Assembly: GCA_002162095.1 (NCBI GenBank)
Contig: CP021424.1
Location: 1,798,001-1,862,000, forward strand
DNA from: Armatimonadetes bacterium Uphvl-Ar2
GTDB taxonomy: Bacteria > Armatimonadota > Fimbriimonadia > Fimbriimonadales > Fimbriimonadaceae
Reading direction: 5' to 3'
DNA length: 64,000 nucleotides
In this document: in pieces, positions 56,892-64,000 of the stretch
Layout: each line of letters begins with the position of its first letter
Numbering within the stretch: position 1 is the first letter of the stretch
Notes under the pieces: generated by a model
Database searches by the model: none
Told to the model about the DNA's origin: nothing
The model's input: the letters and a program-made list of their open reading frames with translations, nothing else
Made by a program: the position numbers and the translations under genes

Positions 56892-57239
56892 CTAGCTACT
56901 CCGAAGAAAAATGATTGCATGGAACAGGAAGTAAGAGTTGAAGGCCAGATAAAGCGCGTTCAAAGAGAGAATGATTCTGAAAGTGTTTACGAAAGTCCTT
57001 GGCTCAATCTTGATTTGTCGGTGGATTCGAACGCCCCACGCGACGATGACAGCACTGCTTACGAATGAATAGCACCCAAAGGGGGCGAAGAGAACGTAGG
57101 CCTGGCCGTCAAACCTGAAAGCGGCTACCAACGCGTACCCAACGGCAAAGGCAAGGAATGGACTGGCCATGCCCCAGAGGATTAGCCTCCGCATCGCCGG
57201 CCGCAGGTTTGTCTCGCCCTTGGCTTTCAGGTAGTCCAT
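56892..57239 (-). CDS. Small polytopic membrane protein, unknown
   Basis: A 115-aa protein with three to four membrane segments (LILWGMASPFLAFAVGYALV; YVLFAPFGCYSFVSSAVIVAWG in two parts; RIILSLNALYLAFNSYFLF). ATG 57239 is chosen; the longer frame overlaps the start of the divergent DUF2207 gene. No family recognised. Could be an orphan immunity protein, given the neighbourhood. Confidence 0.5.
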   Translation of the reverse strand: MDYLKAKGETNLRPAMRRLILWGMASPFLAFAVGYALVAAFRFDGQAYVLFAPFGCYSFVSSAVIVAWGVRIHRQIKIEPRTFVNTFRIILSLNALYLAFNSYFLFHAIIFLRSS

Positions 57240-57334
57240 TCTCGCGACGCCTCCGTCAAGCCTCAACAGGCTATGCCCGCCCGAGAGTTCCCGTGCCCCG
57301 CATCCCACTCTGCCACCTCACCGTCTCCATAAGT

Positions 57335-59091
57335 GTGCGCCGAATCCTCATCTGGTTGATGCTGCTGTGCCTGCCCCTGGCGGCCCGGGCGGAGGCCTTC
57401 TTCATCAACCAGTTCGACGTCGACCTGGACTTGCAAAAGAACGGCGAATTGCGCGTGACGGAGAACATCCAGGTCGTCTTCACCGCCCCGCGCCACGGCA
57501 TCTTCCGCACCCTGCCGGTGGAGATGCCCACCCCCAGCGGGTTCAAGCGCCTGGTGCTGGTGGATGACATCCAGGTCAGCGACACCACCGGCAACAAGAG
57601 CGGCATGAAGGTGGACAAGGAAGGCAGCAACCTCAAGATCCGCATCGGCGACCCCGACGCCTACGCCCCCGTGGGGCCGGTGGTGACCTACACCATCCGC
57701 TACCGCGTGACGGGCATGCTCAACCGCTTTGACCCCTCGGGCGGATGGGGCCGCAACGTGGAACTCTATTGGAACGCCCTGGGCACCGAATGGCCGGTGG
57801 GGATCCAGAAGAGCCAAGTGACCGTGCGCTGGCCCGAAGGCGCCCAGCCCAAGGAGGTGCGGGCCGTCACCTTTTGGGGCAATTACGGCAGCCGCACTCA
57901 GTTCCAGCAGATCGGTGCCGGCACCACGGTGGAGCCCACCACCGGCATCAAGATGGAGCTGACCCCCACCACCCTGCGCATCACCAATCCCCAGCCGCTC
58001 TTGCCCTACCAGGGGCTTAGCTTTGCGCTTTCCATGCCTTCCACGCTCATCGATATGCCGTCGTTGTGGCAAGAATTCCGGCTGAAATACGCCCACCTCA
58101 TGGGGTTCTTGGTGCCGCTGGGCATGGCGGTGGTTTTCTTCGTCATCTGGTTCATTTGGGGGCGCGACTCGGTTCATAAGCGCGGCGAGCCGCAGGCCGA
58201 AGTGCCGCATGAACTCACCGGGGCCCTGGCGGGCGCGCTGGCCGATGGCCGCTTTGACGAGCACGATCTCTCGGCGGTGTTTGTCTCCCTGGCCAAAAAG
58301 GGGAGGCTGGTGCTGAACCCCGGTGGCCTGGGGGAGATGCTGACCCTGACATCGAATTCATCCACCCAAGGGCTGGACGACCTGGAAGCCTACGTGCTGA
58401 ACTTGCTTCTGCCCCACGGCCCCAGCATCTCCAAAACCGACCTGACCGAATACGTGGCGCCGCACCTGTGGCAGATCAAGGCGAAGGCCTTTGGCGAGCT
58501 GGTGAAGCGGGGCTATTACCGCAGCAACCCGCAGAGCGTGCAGTTGGCCTGGGGCATCATCGGCCTGGTGCTGCTGGTCATCGTCTCGATGGTGGTGTGG
58601 TCGTTGGCGCCCTATTTCTCGCGGGATGTGGTGCTGCTGGGCTTCTTGTTGGGGCTGGGCGGGCTGTATCTGTTTGCGCGGGCCATGCCCCGGCTGACGC
58701 GGCGGGGGAGCCGGGCCTATGCCGAAGTGCAGGCCTTTGCCGAGTTTTTGGACGATGCCGGCCTGCACCGCGCCAAGCTGAAGGGGCGCCCCATGGACCA
58801 GACCCTGTACGAGGATTACCTGGACCACGCGGTGGCGTTCCGGCGGGTGAAACGGTGGGGGCACGCCTTTTCGGCCCTGGACCTGGTGCGGCCGGGCTGG
58901 ATCACGGGGCGCGGATCGGCGCACGACCTGAACAACCTGGGCAACGAGCTGGGGGCTTTGCTTCCGAGCTGGGCAAGGCGGCCAGCACCCCACCCAAGAG
59001 CAGCGGCGGGGGCGGGGGGAGCTCCGGGTTTAGTGGCGGTGGGGGGTTCAGCGGCGGCGGCTTTGGCGGCGGCGGCGGGGGGAGCTGGTAG
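57335..59091 (+). CDS. DUF2207 family membrane protein, frameshifted near C-terminus
   Basis: Exported membrane protein of about 585 aa. Signal peptide from GTG 57335 (VRRILIWLMLLCLPLAARA), then the DUF2207 domain (FDVDLDLQKNGELRVTENIQ; VVFTAPRHGIFRTLPVEMPT), a membrane segment near residue 270 (GFLVPLGMAVVFFVIWFIWG) and more helices. It breaks at the G5 run 58951-58955; one added G restores NELGGFASELGKAAS and the family-typical Gly/Ser tail (SGFSGGGGFSGGGFGGGG), ending at TAG 59089. DUF2207 proteins are common membrane proteins of uncertain role. Break probably a sequencing error. Confidence 0.85.
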
Positions 59092-59227
59092 GGGGCGGCG
59101 CGCCGGTGTCCATGTTCCGGGTTTCGATGACGTTGCCCAGGGTGTCCGGCATGAAGAGCGTCTTGACCCCATTCCGGTCCTCGTGGAGGATCCGTCCGTT
59201 CACGGTGGTGTAGTTCACTACGGGCAT
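59048..59227 (-). pseudogene. Truncated RHS tip fragment
   Basis: From ATG 59227 reads MPVVNYTTVNGRILHEDRNG, KTLFMPDTLGNVIETRN and then leaves RHS sequence (about residue 40) where it runs antisense into the Gly-rich tail of the DUF2207 gene, ending at 59048. Only the first third of the tip core remains; the toxin domain is lost. The start overlaps the RHS body stop as TGATG, with AGGAG at 59236-59240. Confidence 0.7.
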
Positions 59228-59472
59228 CAGGTGCGCTCCTGCAGGTAGTCCGTGCCATCCCAGACTATGGTCACTGTACCACTTCCGTCCTGAATTCTAC
59301 GACGTAAACCATCGCCGTCGTACGCATAAGTGGAAATCCCACTCGCAGTCTGCATCGTTTGCATGCGGTTCTCACGGTCATAGGCGTAGGTTGTCTTGGT
59401 GCCACTCGCATCTTCAACCGTCATGTTGCCATAGTTGTCGTAGTCAAACTCCGTGGTCACGGCCCCGATGCG
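59227..59472 (-). pseudogene. C-terminal remnant of an RHS body
   Basis: RHS/YD-repeat sequence from RIGAVTTEFDYDNYGNMTVE through TYAYDRENRMQTMQ and YAYDGDGLRRRIQD to WDGTDYLQERT and stop. It begins abruptly at about 59472; upstream of that is unrelated low-GC DNA. It is the tail of a body gene whose N-terminal part is missing here. Its last codons carry the Shine-Dalgarno sequence for the tip fragment. Confidence 0.72.
59236..59240 (-). promoter_or_regulatory. Shine-Dalgarno AGGAG inside the RHS body tail (fragment copy)
   Basis: AGGAG eight bases before the tip ATG at 59227, within the codons for LQE of the body's last residues (YLQERT). Confidence 0.7.
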
Positions 59473-59557
59473 CGAAGAATTTAGGTGTTTCGAGTCTGCG
59501 GTGGTTTCGATAGTGTTGCATTTCTCAAGAGCATAAATGTGATTGTTGCAAGAATTA

Positions 59558-59986
59558 TCACCTTGCGTTCTTGCTGGAATGTAGAACGATAACGATTGAA
59601 TGGAAGCCACAAATTGACATGTTACATATTGCAAAATACATGACAAATGCAAAAGGAATCCAAATCATGCCTTCCATGTAGCGATTGTCAGACAGGGCCA
59701 ACCCCTTGAACACGGCGAAGGTACATACCGAAGCAGTTGTTAGAGCACTCAGTAGATACACCACCCAAGTTGGCCGCGGGAGTGCGCAGCATATGGCGAG
59801 TAGGGTTAAAGATATAGCACCCCATTTTAAAAGAAAGTCGGCAGCAAGCATACCTTCGCGAAGCGAGGTGTTCAGCCCTCCGTATACTAGCGCCGCAGTA
59901 AAAGTATGACCTAGAAGACTGCACAGAAATGCTTGATGCCATTTGTCTGGATTTGCGCGCAAAGATTTGATAATGCTCGAGAACAT
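59558..59986 (-). CDS. Four-helix membrane protein, candidate immunity to the PLA2-like RHS tip
   Basis: A 142-aa low-GC gene product with four predicted membrane helices (FLCSLLGHTFTAALVYGGL; FLLKWGAISLTLLAICCAL; WVVYLLSALTTASVCTFAVF; MIWIPFAFVMYFAICNMSIC). It lies 118 bases after the stop of the phospholipase-like tip and on the same strand. A membrane-embedded immunity protein would suit a toxin acting on phospholipid. No family recognised. Confidence 0.55.
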   Translation of the reverse strand: MFSSIIKSLRANPDKWHQAFLCSLLGHTFTAALVYGGLNTSLREGMLAADFLLKWGAISLTLLAICCALPRPTWVVYLLSALTTASVCTFAVFKGLALSDNRYMEGMIWIPFAFVMYFAICNMSICGFHSIVIVLHSSKNAR

Positions 59987-60104
59987 GGGGCCCCATCACA
60001 AATGTGTCATCGCAATGCGTACTCCTGAATTGCACGGGAGATAGTGCAATTCCAGCCGTAGGCATACCGGCTCTTACAACTTCTGATAATAATATCTGTG
60101 GGTT

Positions 60105-60971
60105 CTATTCCCATACACACTCACAGGTAACTGGGTGAAGATGAGAACCTGTCGGGCAGATCCTTCCACTACACCGAGGAGGTGGAGGCGGCAATATAGG
60201 CACCAATATAGGCACGGGGTTGTTTTTGATGAGGCCTGCGGTACATATGATCTGAAATACAGCAATGAGCTGTTTTGTTGCACGGCAATGGCCAGAACTA
60301 CTGTCGTTCCTACAATGCAAAAGGTAGCATACCAAGGCGTCCTGTAGTAGTTTGCAATTGCACGACGTGCCAGGTGGCTTCCAATAATTGTTGCCACCCG
60401 ACTTGTTCGCCTTATGAAGACACTCATCGTGTTCCTTGCAAGCTACGTCCAGACACGAGATGCCCGGAGGGAGTTCACATGGTTTCGCCTTGATCCAGTT
60501 TCGCAGTCCGCAATAGTTGCCGTAATTCCAAAACCAAGGCTGGTATGCTGGCCACGTTGGCACTCCAACGCCTAGGTCTGGCCCCATTTCATACAAACCA
60601 GTAGGATCAATGAGAGATGTCGGTGTGTTTCGCACGTAATGATATGCATCTTTAGATGGCCAAAGCGGATCGAGTGTCAGCCACCTGGAGGTATCCGCTC
60701 GGAAGTGCCTAGCGCGCACGTACATCCGAGACACCGCATCCGTAAGATAGCCCCACACGCCACAGAAGCCCCACGGGCTTGGATTGGTCCCTGTTTGCGT
60801 GCGCACTTCCCCAAAGGGCCAGTAGGTAGTGGTAGAGGTCACTGTCCCCAATTCATTGGTTGTCATGATGACGTTGCCGAGCGTGTCCGGGACGTACTCC
60901 GTCACCACGCCGCCTCGGTTTTCCTCCACCAGGCGACCATGAACAGTTGCATACGTCACGGACATTGCCAT
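60105..60971 (-). CDS. RHS tip protein with phospholipase-A2-like toxin domain
   Basis: A 288-aa protein. Residues 1-126 are RHS core (MAMSVTYATVHGRLVEENRG ... DPTGL at 122-126). The C-terminal domain has YGNYCG at 150-155, the same pattern as the secreted PLA2 calcium loop (YGCYCG), and ACKEHDECL at 177-185, the PLA2 active-site helix CCxxHDxC with catalytic His and Asp. Further cysteines (CNC, CYLLHC) suit a disulfide-bonded exported enzyme. ATG 60971 overlaps the preceding stop (TGATG) with AGGAG ten bases upstream. Its first 320 bases nearly repeat those of the next tip. A membrane protein follows. Confidence 0.78.
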   Translation of the reverse strand: MAMSVTYATVHGRLVEENRGGVVTEYVPDTLGNVIMTTNELGTVTSTTTYWPFGEVRTQTGTNPSPWGFCGVWGYLTDAVSRMYVRARHFRADTSRWLTLDPLWPSKDAYHYVRNTPTSLIDPTGLYEMGPDLGVGVPTWPAYQPWFWNYGNYCGLRNWIKAKPCELPPGISCLDVACKEHDECLHKANKSGGNNYWKPPGTSCNCKLLQDALVCYLLHCRNDSSSGHCRATKQLIAVFQIICTAGLIKNNPVPILVPILPPPPPRCSGRICPTGSHLHPVTCECVWE

Positions 60972-60989
60972 CAGCTGATTTCTCCTAGA
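60658..60989 (-). repeat. Direct repeat covering RHS tip core and its junction, copy 1
   Basis: About 330 bases nearly identical to 62275-62606. It spans the TCTAGGAGAAATC junction, the TGATG overlap and the first 105 or so codons of the tip. Similarity stops at 60989 on one side and fades where the C-terminal domains begin. Confidence 0.85.
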
Positions 60990-61729
60990 CATGCGAACGA
61001 GGCTAGAGACTGCAAGCCTACTATCCCTGGATTGAGCATCACATTGTCGCTTTGCTCTTTCGACCCTGGTTTACCAGCGAGGTCAGAGAGCTTCTGGCGC
61101 TCTCGATCGAGTAAGGTAATAGCCCAGGGCTGAGAACTCTCTCTAAGCTGTTTGAGGGCGGACTGATAGTACACAAATGGAATCAAACTGCACTCTAGGT
61201 ACCTAGAAACGAGGTGTGAATCTTCAATCTGCCCGTGAAGGATGAGCATTTCAGCTGCGGCGTAAGCCAAGAAATCGTCTGTTCGTCGGTAGCGTTCGGT
61301 CACGTAGCCCTCGAGGGACTCCCGCCAATGATCCTGGAGAACTGTGAACGAATCCAGCCTATTGTCTCCCAGAGGTATCTGACGTTTGAATATCGTGCGC
61401 ATTGAGATGATCGACGTCGTTCTGATTCGCTGATTATCATCTTGGCTCCATTTCGCTAAAGCGAGAGCAACTGGATACTCATCACTTCCACTTAATGCCA
61501 GCACGCCAAAACTGGATAGAACGCTGTCTGGGTTATGATCAACAAACTGGATTATCTCACCCGTAATACCCGGTCGCGTCGATAGCAGGGACCTGATCGA
61601 AATCGTTCCCTCTGCAAACCTGGACAGCTCAGCGGATATATCAGATTGCTGGCCTGATGCGGGGCAAGAGGCGGCTAGAACAAGGAGGGTTGTGAAGAAG
61701 CTGCCCTGATGATGATTGTGGCGGGGCAT
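60971..61729 (-). CDS. Exported protein, candidate immunity, with RHS-derived last residues
   Basis: A 252-aa protein with signal peptide (MPRHNHHQGSFFTTLLVLAA, then SCPASGQQ) and an all-helical, HEAT-like mature part (IIQFVDHNPDSVLSSFGVLA; EYPVALALAKWSQDDNQRIR; FLAYAAAEMLILHG). The ATG at 61729 stands one base after the stop of the unknown-toxin tip, an immunity position. The protein ends SFACLGEIS; LGEIS and the stop are the same DNA as the tail of the RHS body at 62588-62606, so the gene's end was formed by recombination at that site. Confidence 0.62.
   Translation of the reverse strand: MPRHNHHQGSFFTTLLVLAASCPASGQQSDISAELSRFAEGTISIRSLLSTRPGITGEIIQFVDHNPDSVLSSFGVLALSGSDEYPVALALAKWSQDDNQRIRTTSIISMRTIFKRQIPLGDNRLDSFTVLQDHWRESLEGYVTERYRRTDDFLAYAAAEMLILHGQIEDSHLVSRYLECSLIPFVYYQSALKQLRESSQPWAITLLDRERQKLSDLAGKPGSKEQSDNVMLNPGIVGLQSLASFACLGEIS
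60982..60986 (-). promoter_or_regulatory. Shine-Dalgarno AGGAG in the end of the immunity gene
   Basis: AGGAG ten bases before ATG 60971 of the PLA2-like tip, within the codons for LGE of the upstream frame; identical placement to 62599-62603. Confidence 0.75.
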
Positions 61730-61730
61730 A

Positions 61731-62588
61731 CTAGATGTACCTCGCAGGCGGACGCTTTGCAGCGCATCGCTCGTTACATTTTGTGTGAAGTGTCTCTCGA
61801 ATCTCGAAGTTCGGATCTTCAGGAGATGGGTATGGAAACATCCGATCGCAGCAAGCGCTACAAGCATCATCCGTATCCGTCTTCTTTGAGCATTGGGCGA
61901 ACGCAAGTGTTCCAGAAGAGCTCTGGCAAAGTAGTTTGACTAGCTGGCCCAGTTTAGTCACAGCTCCCGATCCCCGGAAAGCATTTGCATCTCGGCAACA
62001 AGTTGCTGGCGTTGGTGCAGTCAAGTTGCTTCTTGAACCGTTGATCAAGCCGATTAGGTGTTTTAAGGTCTGTTCTCCAATAAATTTGCCAATTGTACGA
62101 AGGTAATTCACGATGTCACTACCGGATTTTAGTGAGCACAGTAACGCTATGCATGCGCCCACGGCTCCGCTAATCGCACAAGGATTGTCTTCTGGCGAGT
62201 TACATACTGCAAGTCCGGATGGGTCAGCTTGAATGACTGGCCTGTTGGAAGAATAGCCATACGGTGGTTCAATTGGCCACAAGGGGTCTACTGTCAGCCA
62301 CCGAGACGTATCCGCCCGGTAGTGGCGGGCACGGACATACATCCGCGAAACCGCATCCGTAAGGTAGCCCCACACGCCACAGAAGCCCCACGGGCTTGGA
62401 TTGGTACCCGTTTGCGTACGCACTTCCCCAAAGGGCCAGTACGTGGTGGTAGAAGTCACCGTCCCCGACTCATTGGTGGTCATGATGACGTTGCCGAGCG
62501 TGTCCGGGACGTACTCCGTCACCACGCCGCCTCGGTTTTCTTCCACAAGACGACCATGCACAGTTGCATACGTCACGGACATTGCCAT
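61731..62588 (-). CDS. RHS tip protein with unknown Cys-rich toxin domain
   Basis: A 285-aa protein. Residues 1-125 are RHS core, nearly identical to the PLA2-like tip, ending DPSGL. The C-terminal domain is a novel, low-GC, Cys-rich sequence: AISGAVGACIALLCSLKSGS, a hydrophobic helix IGEQTLKHLIGLING, PATCCRDANAFRG and DDACSACCDRMFPYP. I recognise no family. Many cysteines imply extracytoplasmic activity. The ATG overlaps the RHS body stop (TGATG). Immunity candidate starts one base after its stop. Confidence 0.7.
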   Translation of the reverse strand: MAMSVTYATVHGRLVEENRGGVVTEYVPDTLGNVIMTTNESGTVTSTTTYWPFGEVRTQTGTNPSPWGFCGVWGYLTDAVSRMYVRARHYRADTSRWLTVDPLWPIEPPYGYSSNRPVIQADPSGLAVCNSPEDNPCAISGAVGACIALLCSLKSGSDIVNYLRTIGKFIGEQTLKHLIGLINGSRSNLTAPTPATCCRDANAFRGSGAVTKLGQLVKLLCQSSSGTLAFAQCSKKTDTDDACSACCDRMFPYPSPEDPNFEIRETLHTKCNERCAAKRPPARYI

Positions 62589-62606
62589 CAGCTGATTTCT
62601 CCTAGA
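62275..62606 (-). repeat. Direct repeat covering RHS tip core and its junction, copy 2
   Basis: Second copy of the repeat at 60658-60989, here joined to the RHS body rather than to the immunity gene. Confidence 0.85.
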
Positions 62607-63868
62607 TAGTCGCTACCATCCCAGACATAAGTGGTTGTACCCGAAGCCGTCTGTTTGGTTCTTCGCAATCCGTCACCGTCATACGTCATCGTGGTCGAAG
62701 TTTCATCCGGTAGGGTTACCTTCGTCATCTCGTTCCGGCGGTTGTAGGCGTACACCGTGCGAATGGCGCTGGACCCTCTCTGTTCAATCGTCGTATTGCC
62801 GTTATTGTCGTAAGTGAAGGTCACCCGGGTCGGGCCATCTTGCATGGTGGTCAGGCGCTGGGCTGCGTTGTAAGTCATGGTGGCGGGCAGACTGCCTTGA
62901 TGATGCTTCACGGTTTGGTTGCCAACGGAATCATACGTGAAGGTCGAGAAAGCCCCTGACGTTTGTTGTCCCGTCAGGCGACTGGCATTGTCGTAGGTGT
63001 AGGAAGTCGTGACCCCATTCGCCACCTGCTTGGTTTTCCGGCCGGCCGCATCGTAAGTGTCCACAACCGTTGAGATGACCGTACTTGCTTGCAGTCGCGT
63101 CAGGGTAACAGGCCGACTCAATGCATCATAGGTTGTGATCTGAGAACCGGAACCATAGAGCAATGTGGTCAAATTGCCGTCGGTGTCGTACTGAGACGTG
63201 TAGATCTTGCCGCTAGGCAGCATCTGTGCACTCACCCGATTAAGGGCATCGAACGTTGACGTCGTGCGGCCACCATCGGGGTCGATCATCAGCTCGCGGT
63301 TGCCCACGGCATCGTATTGATAGCTGATGACGAGTGCCCCGGGGCTCTCCACCCGCGAGACTTCGTTGCGGGCGGTGTAGGCGTACTTGGTGGTGCCGGT
63401 GGCATCGATCATGGTGGTGCGATTGCCCACGGCATCGTACGCATAGGTCACGGCCGAAGGGGAAGCGCCGTACAGCACCTGGGTGGTGCGGCCGAGGGCA
63501 TCGTGCGTGTGCGTTTGCACCCAGCCATTGGCATCCAGGATGGTGGTGGGCCGCCCCGCCGCGTCGTAGCTGGTGGTGGTGGCCAGGTTGAGCTCGTTAC
63601 GCAGGGCAATCTGTCGCCCGGCAAGGTCATACGAATAGGTGATCCGGTTGCCCCGGGCATTTTGGCGGCTGGTTTGCTGCCCCGCAAGATCGTAGGAGTA
63701 CGTGGTGCGGTTGCCGAGAGGATCCACGCTCGCCGACATACGGTTGGAATTGGCCGAATACACCGAGGTGGCGATGAAGCCCAGCGGATTGGTGACGCTG
63801 GTTTGGTTTCCGGCGTTGTCATAGGCGTAGCTCGTGCGGTTGCCAAGCGGGTCCACCGAGGCCGTCAC
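62588..63868 (-). CDS. RHS/YD-repeat body protein, 5' truncated
   Basis: A 426-aa stretch of about 18 YD repeats (YAYDNAGNQTSVTNPLG; YSYDLAGRQIALRNE; YAYDAVGNRTTMIDATGT; YDNNGNTTIEQRG; YDGDGLRRTKQTASG), forming part of the RHS beta-cocoon that encloses toxins. It ends WDGSDYLGEIS and stop, before the usual RHS core and toxin, which are in the overlapping downstream ORF. RHS sequence begins abruptly near 63868 (GTG), just after an in-frame TGA, so the N-terminal part, with any export signal, is missing or elsewhere. No polymorphic toxin domain is present in this ORF itself. Confidence 0.8.
   Translation of the reverse strand: MTASVDPLGNRTSYAYDNAGNQTSVTNPLGFIATSVYSANSNRMSASVDPLGNRTTYSYDLAGQQTSRQNARGNRITYSYDLAGRQIALRNELNLATTTSYDAAGRPTTILDANGWVQTHTHDALGRTTQVLYGASPSAVTYAYDAVGNRTTMIDATGTTKYAYTARNEVSRVESPGALVISYQYDAVGNRELMIDPDGGRTTSTFDALNRVSAQMLPSGKIYTSQYDTDGNLTTLLYGSGSQITTYDALSRPVTLTRLQASTVISTVVDTYDAAGRKTKQVANGVTTSYTYDNASRLTGQQTSGAFSTFTYDSVGNQTVKHHQGSLPATMTYNAAQRLTTMQDGPTRVTFTYDNNGNTTIEQRGSSAIRTVYAYNRRNEMTKVTLPDETSTTMTYDGDGLRRTKQTASGTTTYVWDGSDYLGEIS
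62599..62603 (-). promoter_or_regulatory. Shine-Dalgarno AGGAG inside the RHS body tail
   Basis: AGGAG ten bases before ATG 62588, within the body's last codons (YLGEIS). Body stop and tip start share the A of TGATG, so tip translation can start by re-initiation. Confidence 0.78.
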
Positions 63869-63889
63869 TTGACCGAAAGCTCATTGAAG

Positions 63890-64000
63890 CTATTCTGAGT
63901 CGCAATATTGGAACAGAAATATTAGTTGCATCATATTTTGCTCAGCACCGAGCAGCGGGCAATAAGATTTAATACCCTCACCCAACGCATAGGATACATA
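63890..64000 (-). CDS. Possible 3' end of another cassette gene, cut by window edge
   Basis: A minus-strand frame open from the window edge to TAG at 63890-63892, at least 36 codons (YVSYALGEGIKSYCPLLGAE ... FQYCDSE). Lower in GC than the RHS body it abuts. It may be the end of a further toxin or immunity gene inserted into the RHS body. Weak support. Confidence 0.25.
   Translation of the reverse strand, partial: YVSYALGEGIKSYCPLLGAEQNMMQLIFLFQYCDSE

Noticed and set aside
63448-63846. Alternative frames within the RHS body
   Set aside because: Arg/Thr/Pro-rich shadows of the YD-repeat frame with no independent support.
46351-64000. Insertion sequence or prophage as the carrier of the RHS island
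   Set aside because: No transposase, integrase, phage structural gene or terminal inverted repeat is visible; only direct repeats and 3'-end duplications.

Overview
This is a 64 kb window of high-GC bacterial chromosome. The organism looks like a diderm heterotroph. It has a murein-recycling ligase (Mpl), a PEP-CTERM protein, BamE/SmpA-like and lipoprotein signals, and a type-IV-pilin-like DUF1559 secretion substrate. The mix of PEP-CTERM, DUF1559-type prepilin, many secreted proteins of unknown function and RHS modules fits Armatimonadota (Fimbriimonadia-like) or a related lineage. That placement is inference; no rRNA or marker gene in the window fixes it.

Region 1 (1-11.3 kb) is mostly housekeeping. 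It holds a BMP-type nucleoside-binding lipoprotein, an FmdB zinc ribbon, TerC, a Gfo/Idh/MocA oxidoreductase, TrmFO, a metallophosphoesterase, pyruvate/2-oxoacid dehydrogenase E1 alpha and beta, 4-hydroxyphenylpyruvate dioxygenase, a sialidase-fold secreted protein, a PEP-CTERM protein and tRNA-Thr(CGT). Region 2 (11.3-16.6 kb) is accessory: small membrane proteins, tandem paralogues, a lower-GC phytanoyl-CoA dioxygenase-like gene between a gene and a decayed copy of its 3' end, and a pair of secreted paralogues. Region 3 (16.7-46.3 kb) is core. It contains an M14 carboxypeptidase, a DASS transporter, DUF1287, a two-component system beside a Spy/CpxP-like glycine-rich protein, GltX, HisD, a complete BMP-type nucleoside ABC transporter (ATPase plus two permeases), an S41 protease, MgtE, TilS and FtsH. 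It ends with a protein-quality-control neighbourhood: FtsH, two ClpS-like adaptors, Lon, Hsp20 and then Mpl.

Region 4 (46.4-64 kb) is an accessory island, largely of lower GC, interleaved with a few backbone genes (YbjN-like, prepilin, CDF transporter, ATP-grasp, DUF2207). Its theme is short RHS 'tip' proteins: about 125 residues of RHS core followed by a different Cys-rich C-terminal domain. The four C-termini are an L,D-transpeptidase-like domain, an LRAT/NlpC-like papain-fold domain, a phospholipase-A2-like domain and an unknown domain. Each is followed by a secreted or membrane protein that fits an immunity role. At three places the end of an upstream frame (RHS body or immunity gene) and the start of a tip overlap as TGATG, with an AGGAG Shine-Dalgarno sequence embedded in the upstream gene's last codons. 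This looks like an array of translationally coupled, exchangeable toxin/immunity cassettes and is the most interesting system here.

A technical caveat affects reading: at least nine genes are frameshifted, and in every case adding one base to a run of 4-7 identical bases restores the frame. This is the pattern of long-read consensus error. Those genes are annotated as single CDSs with the break noted.
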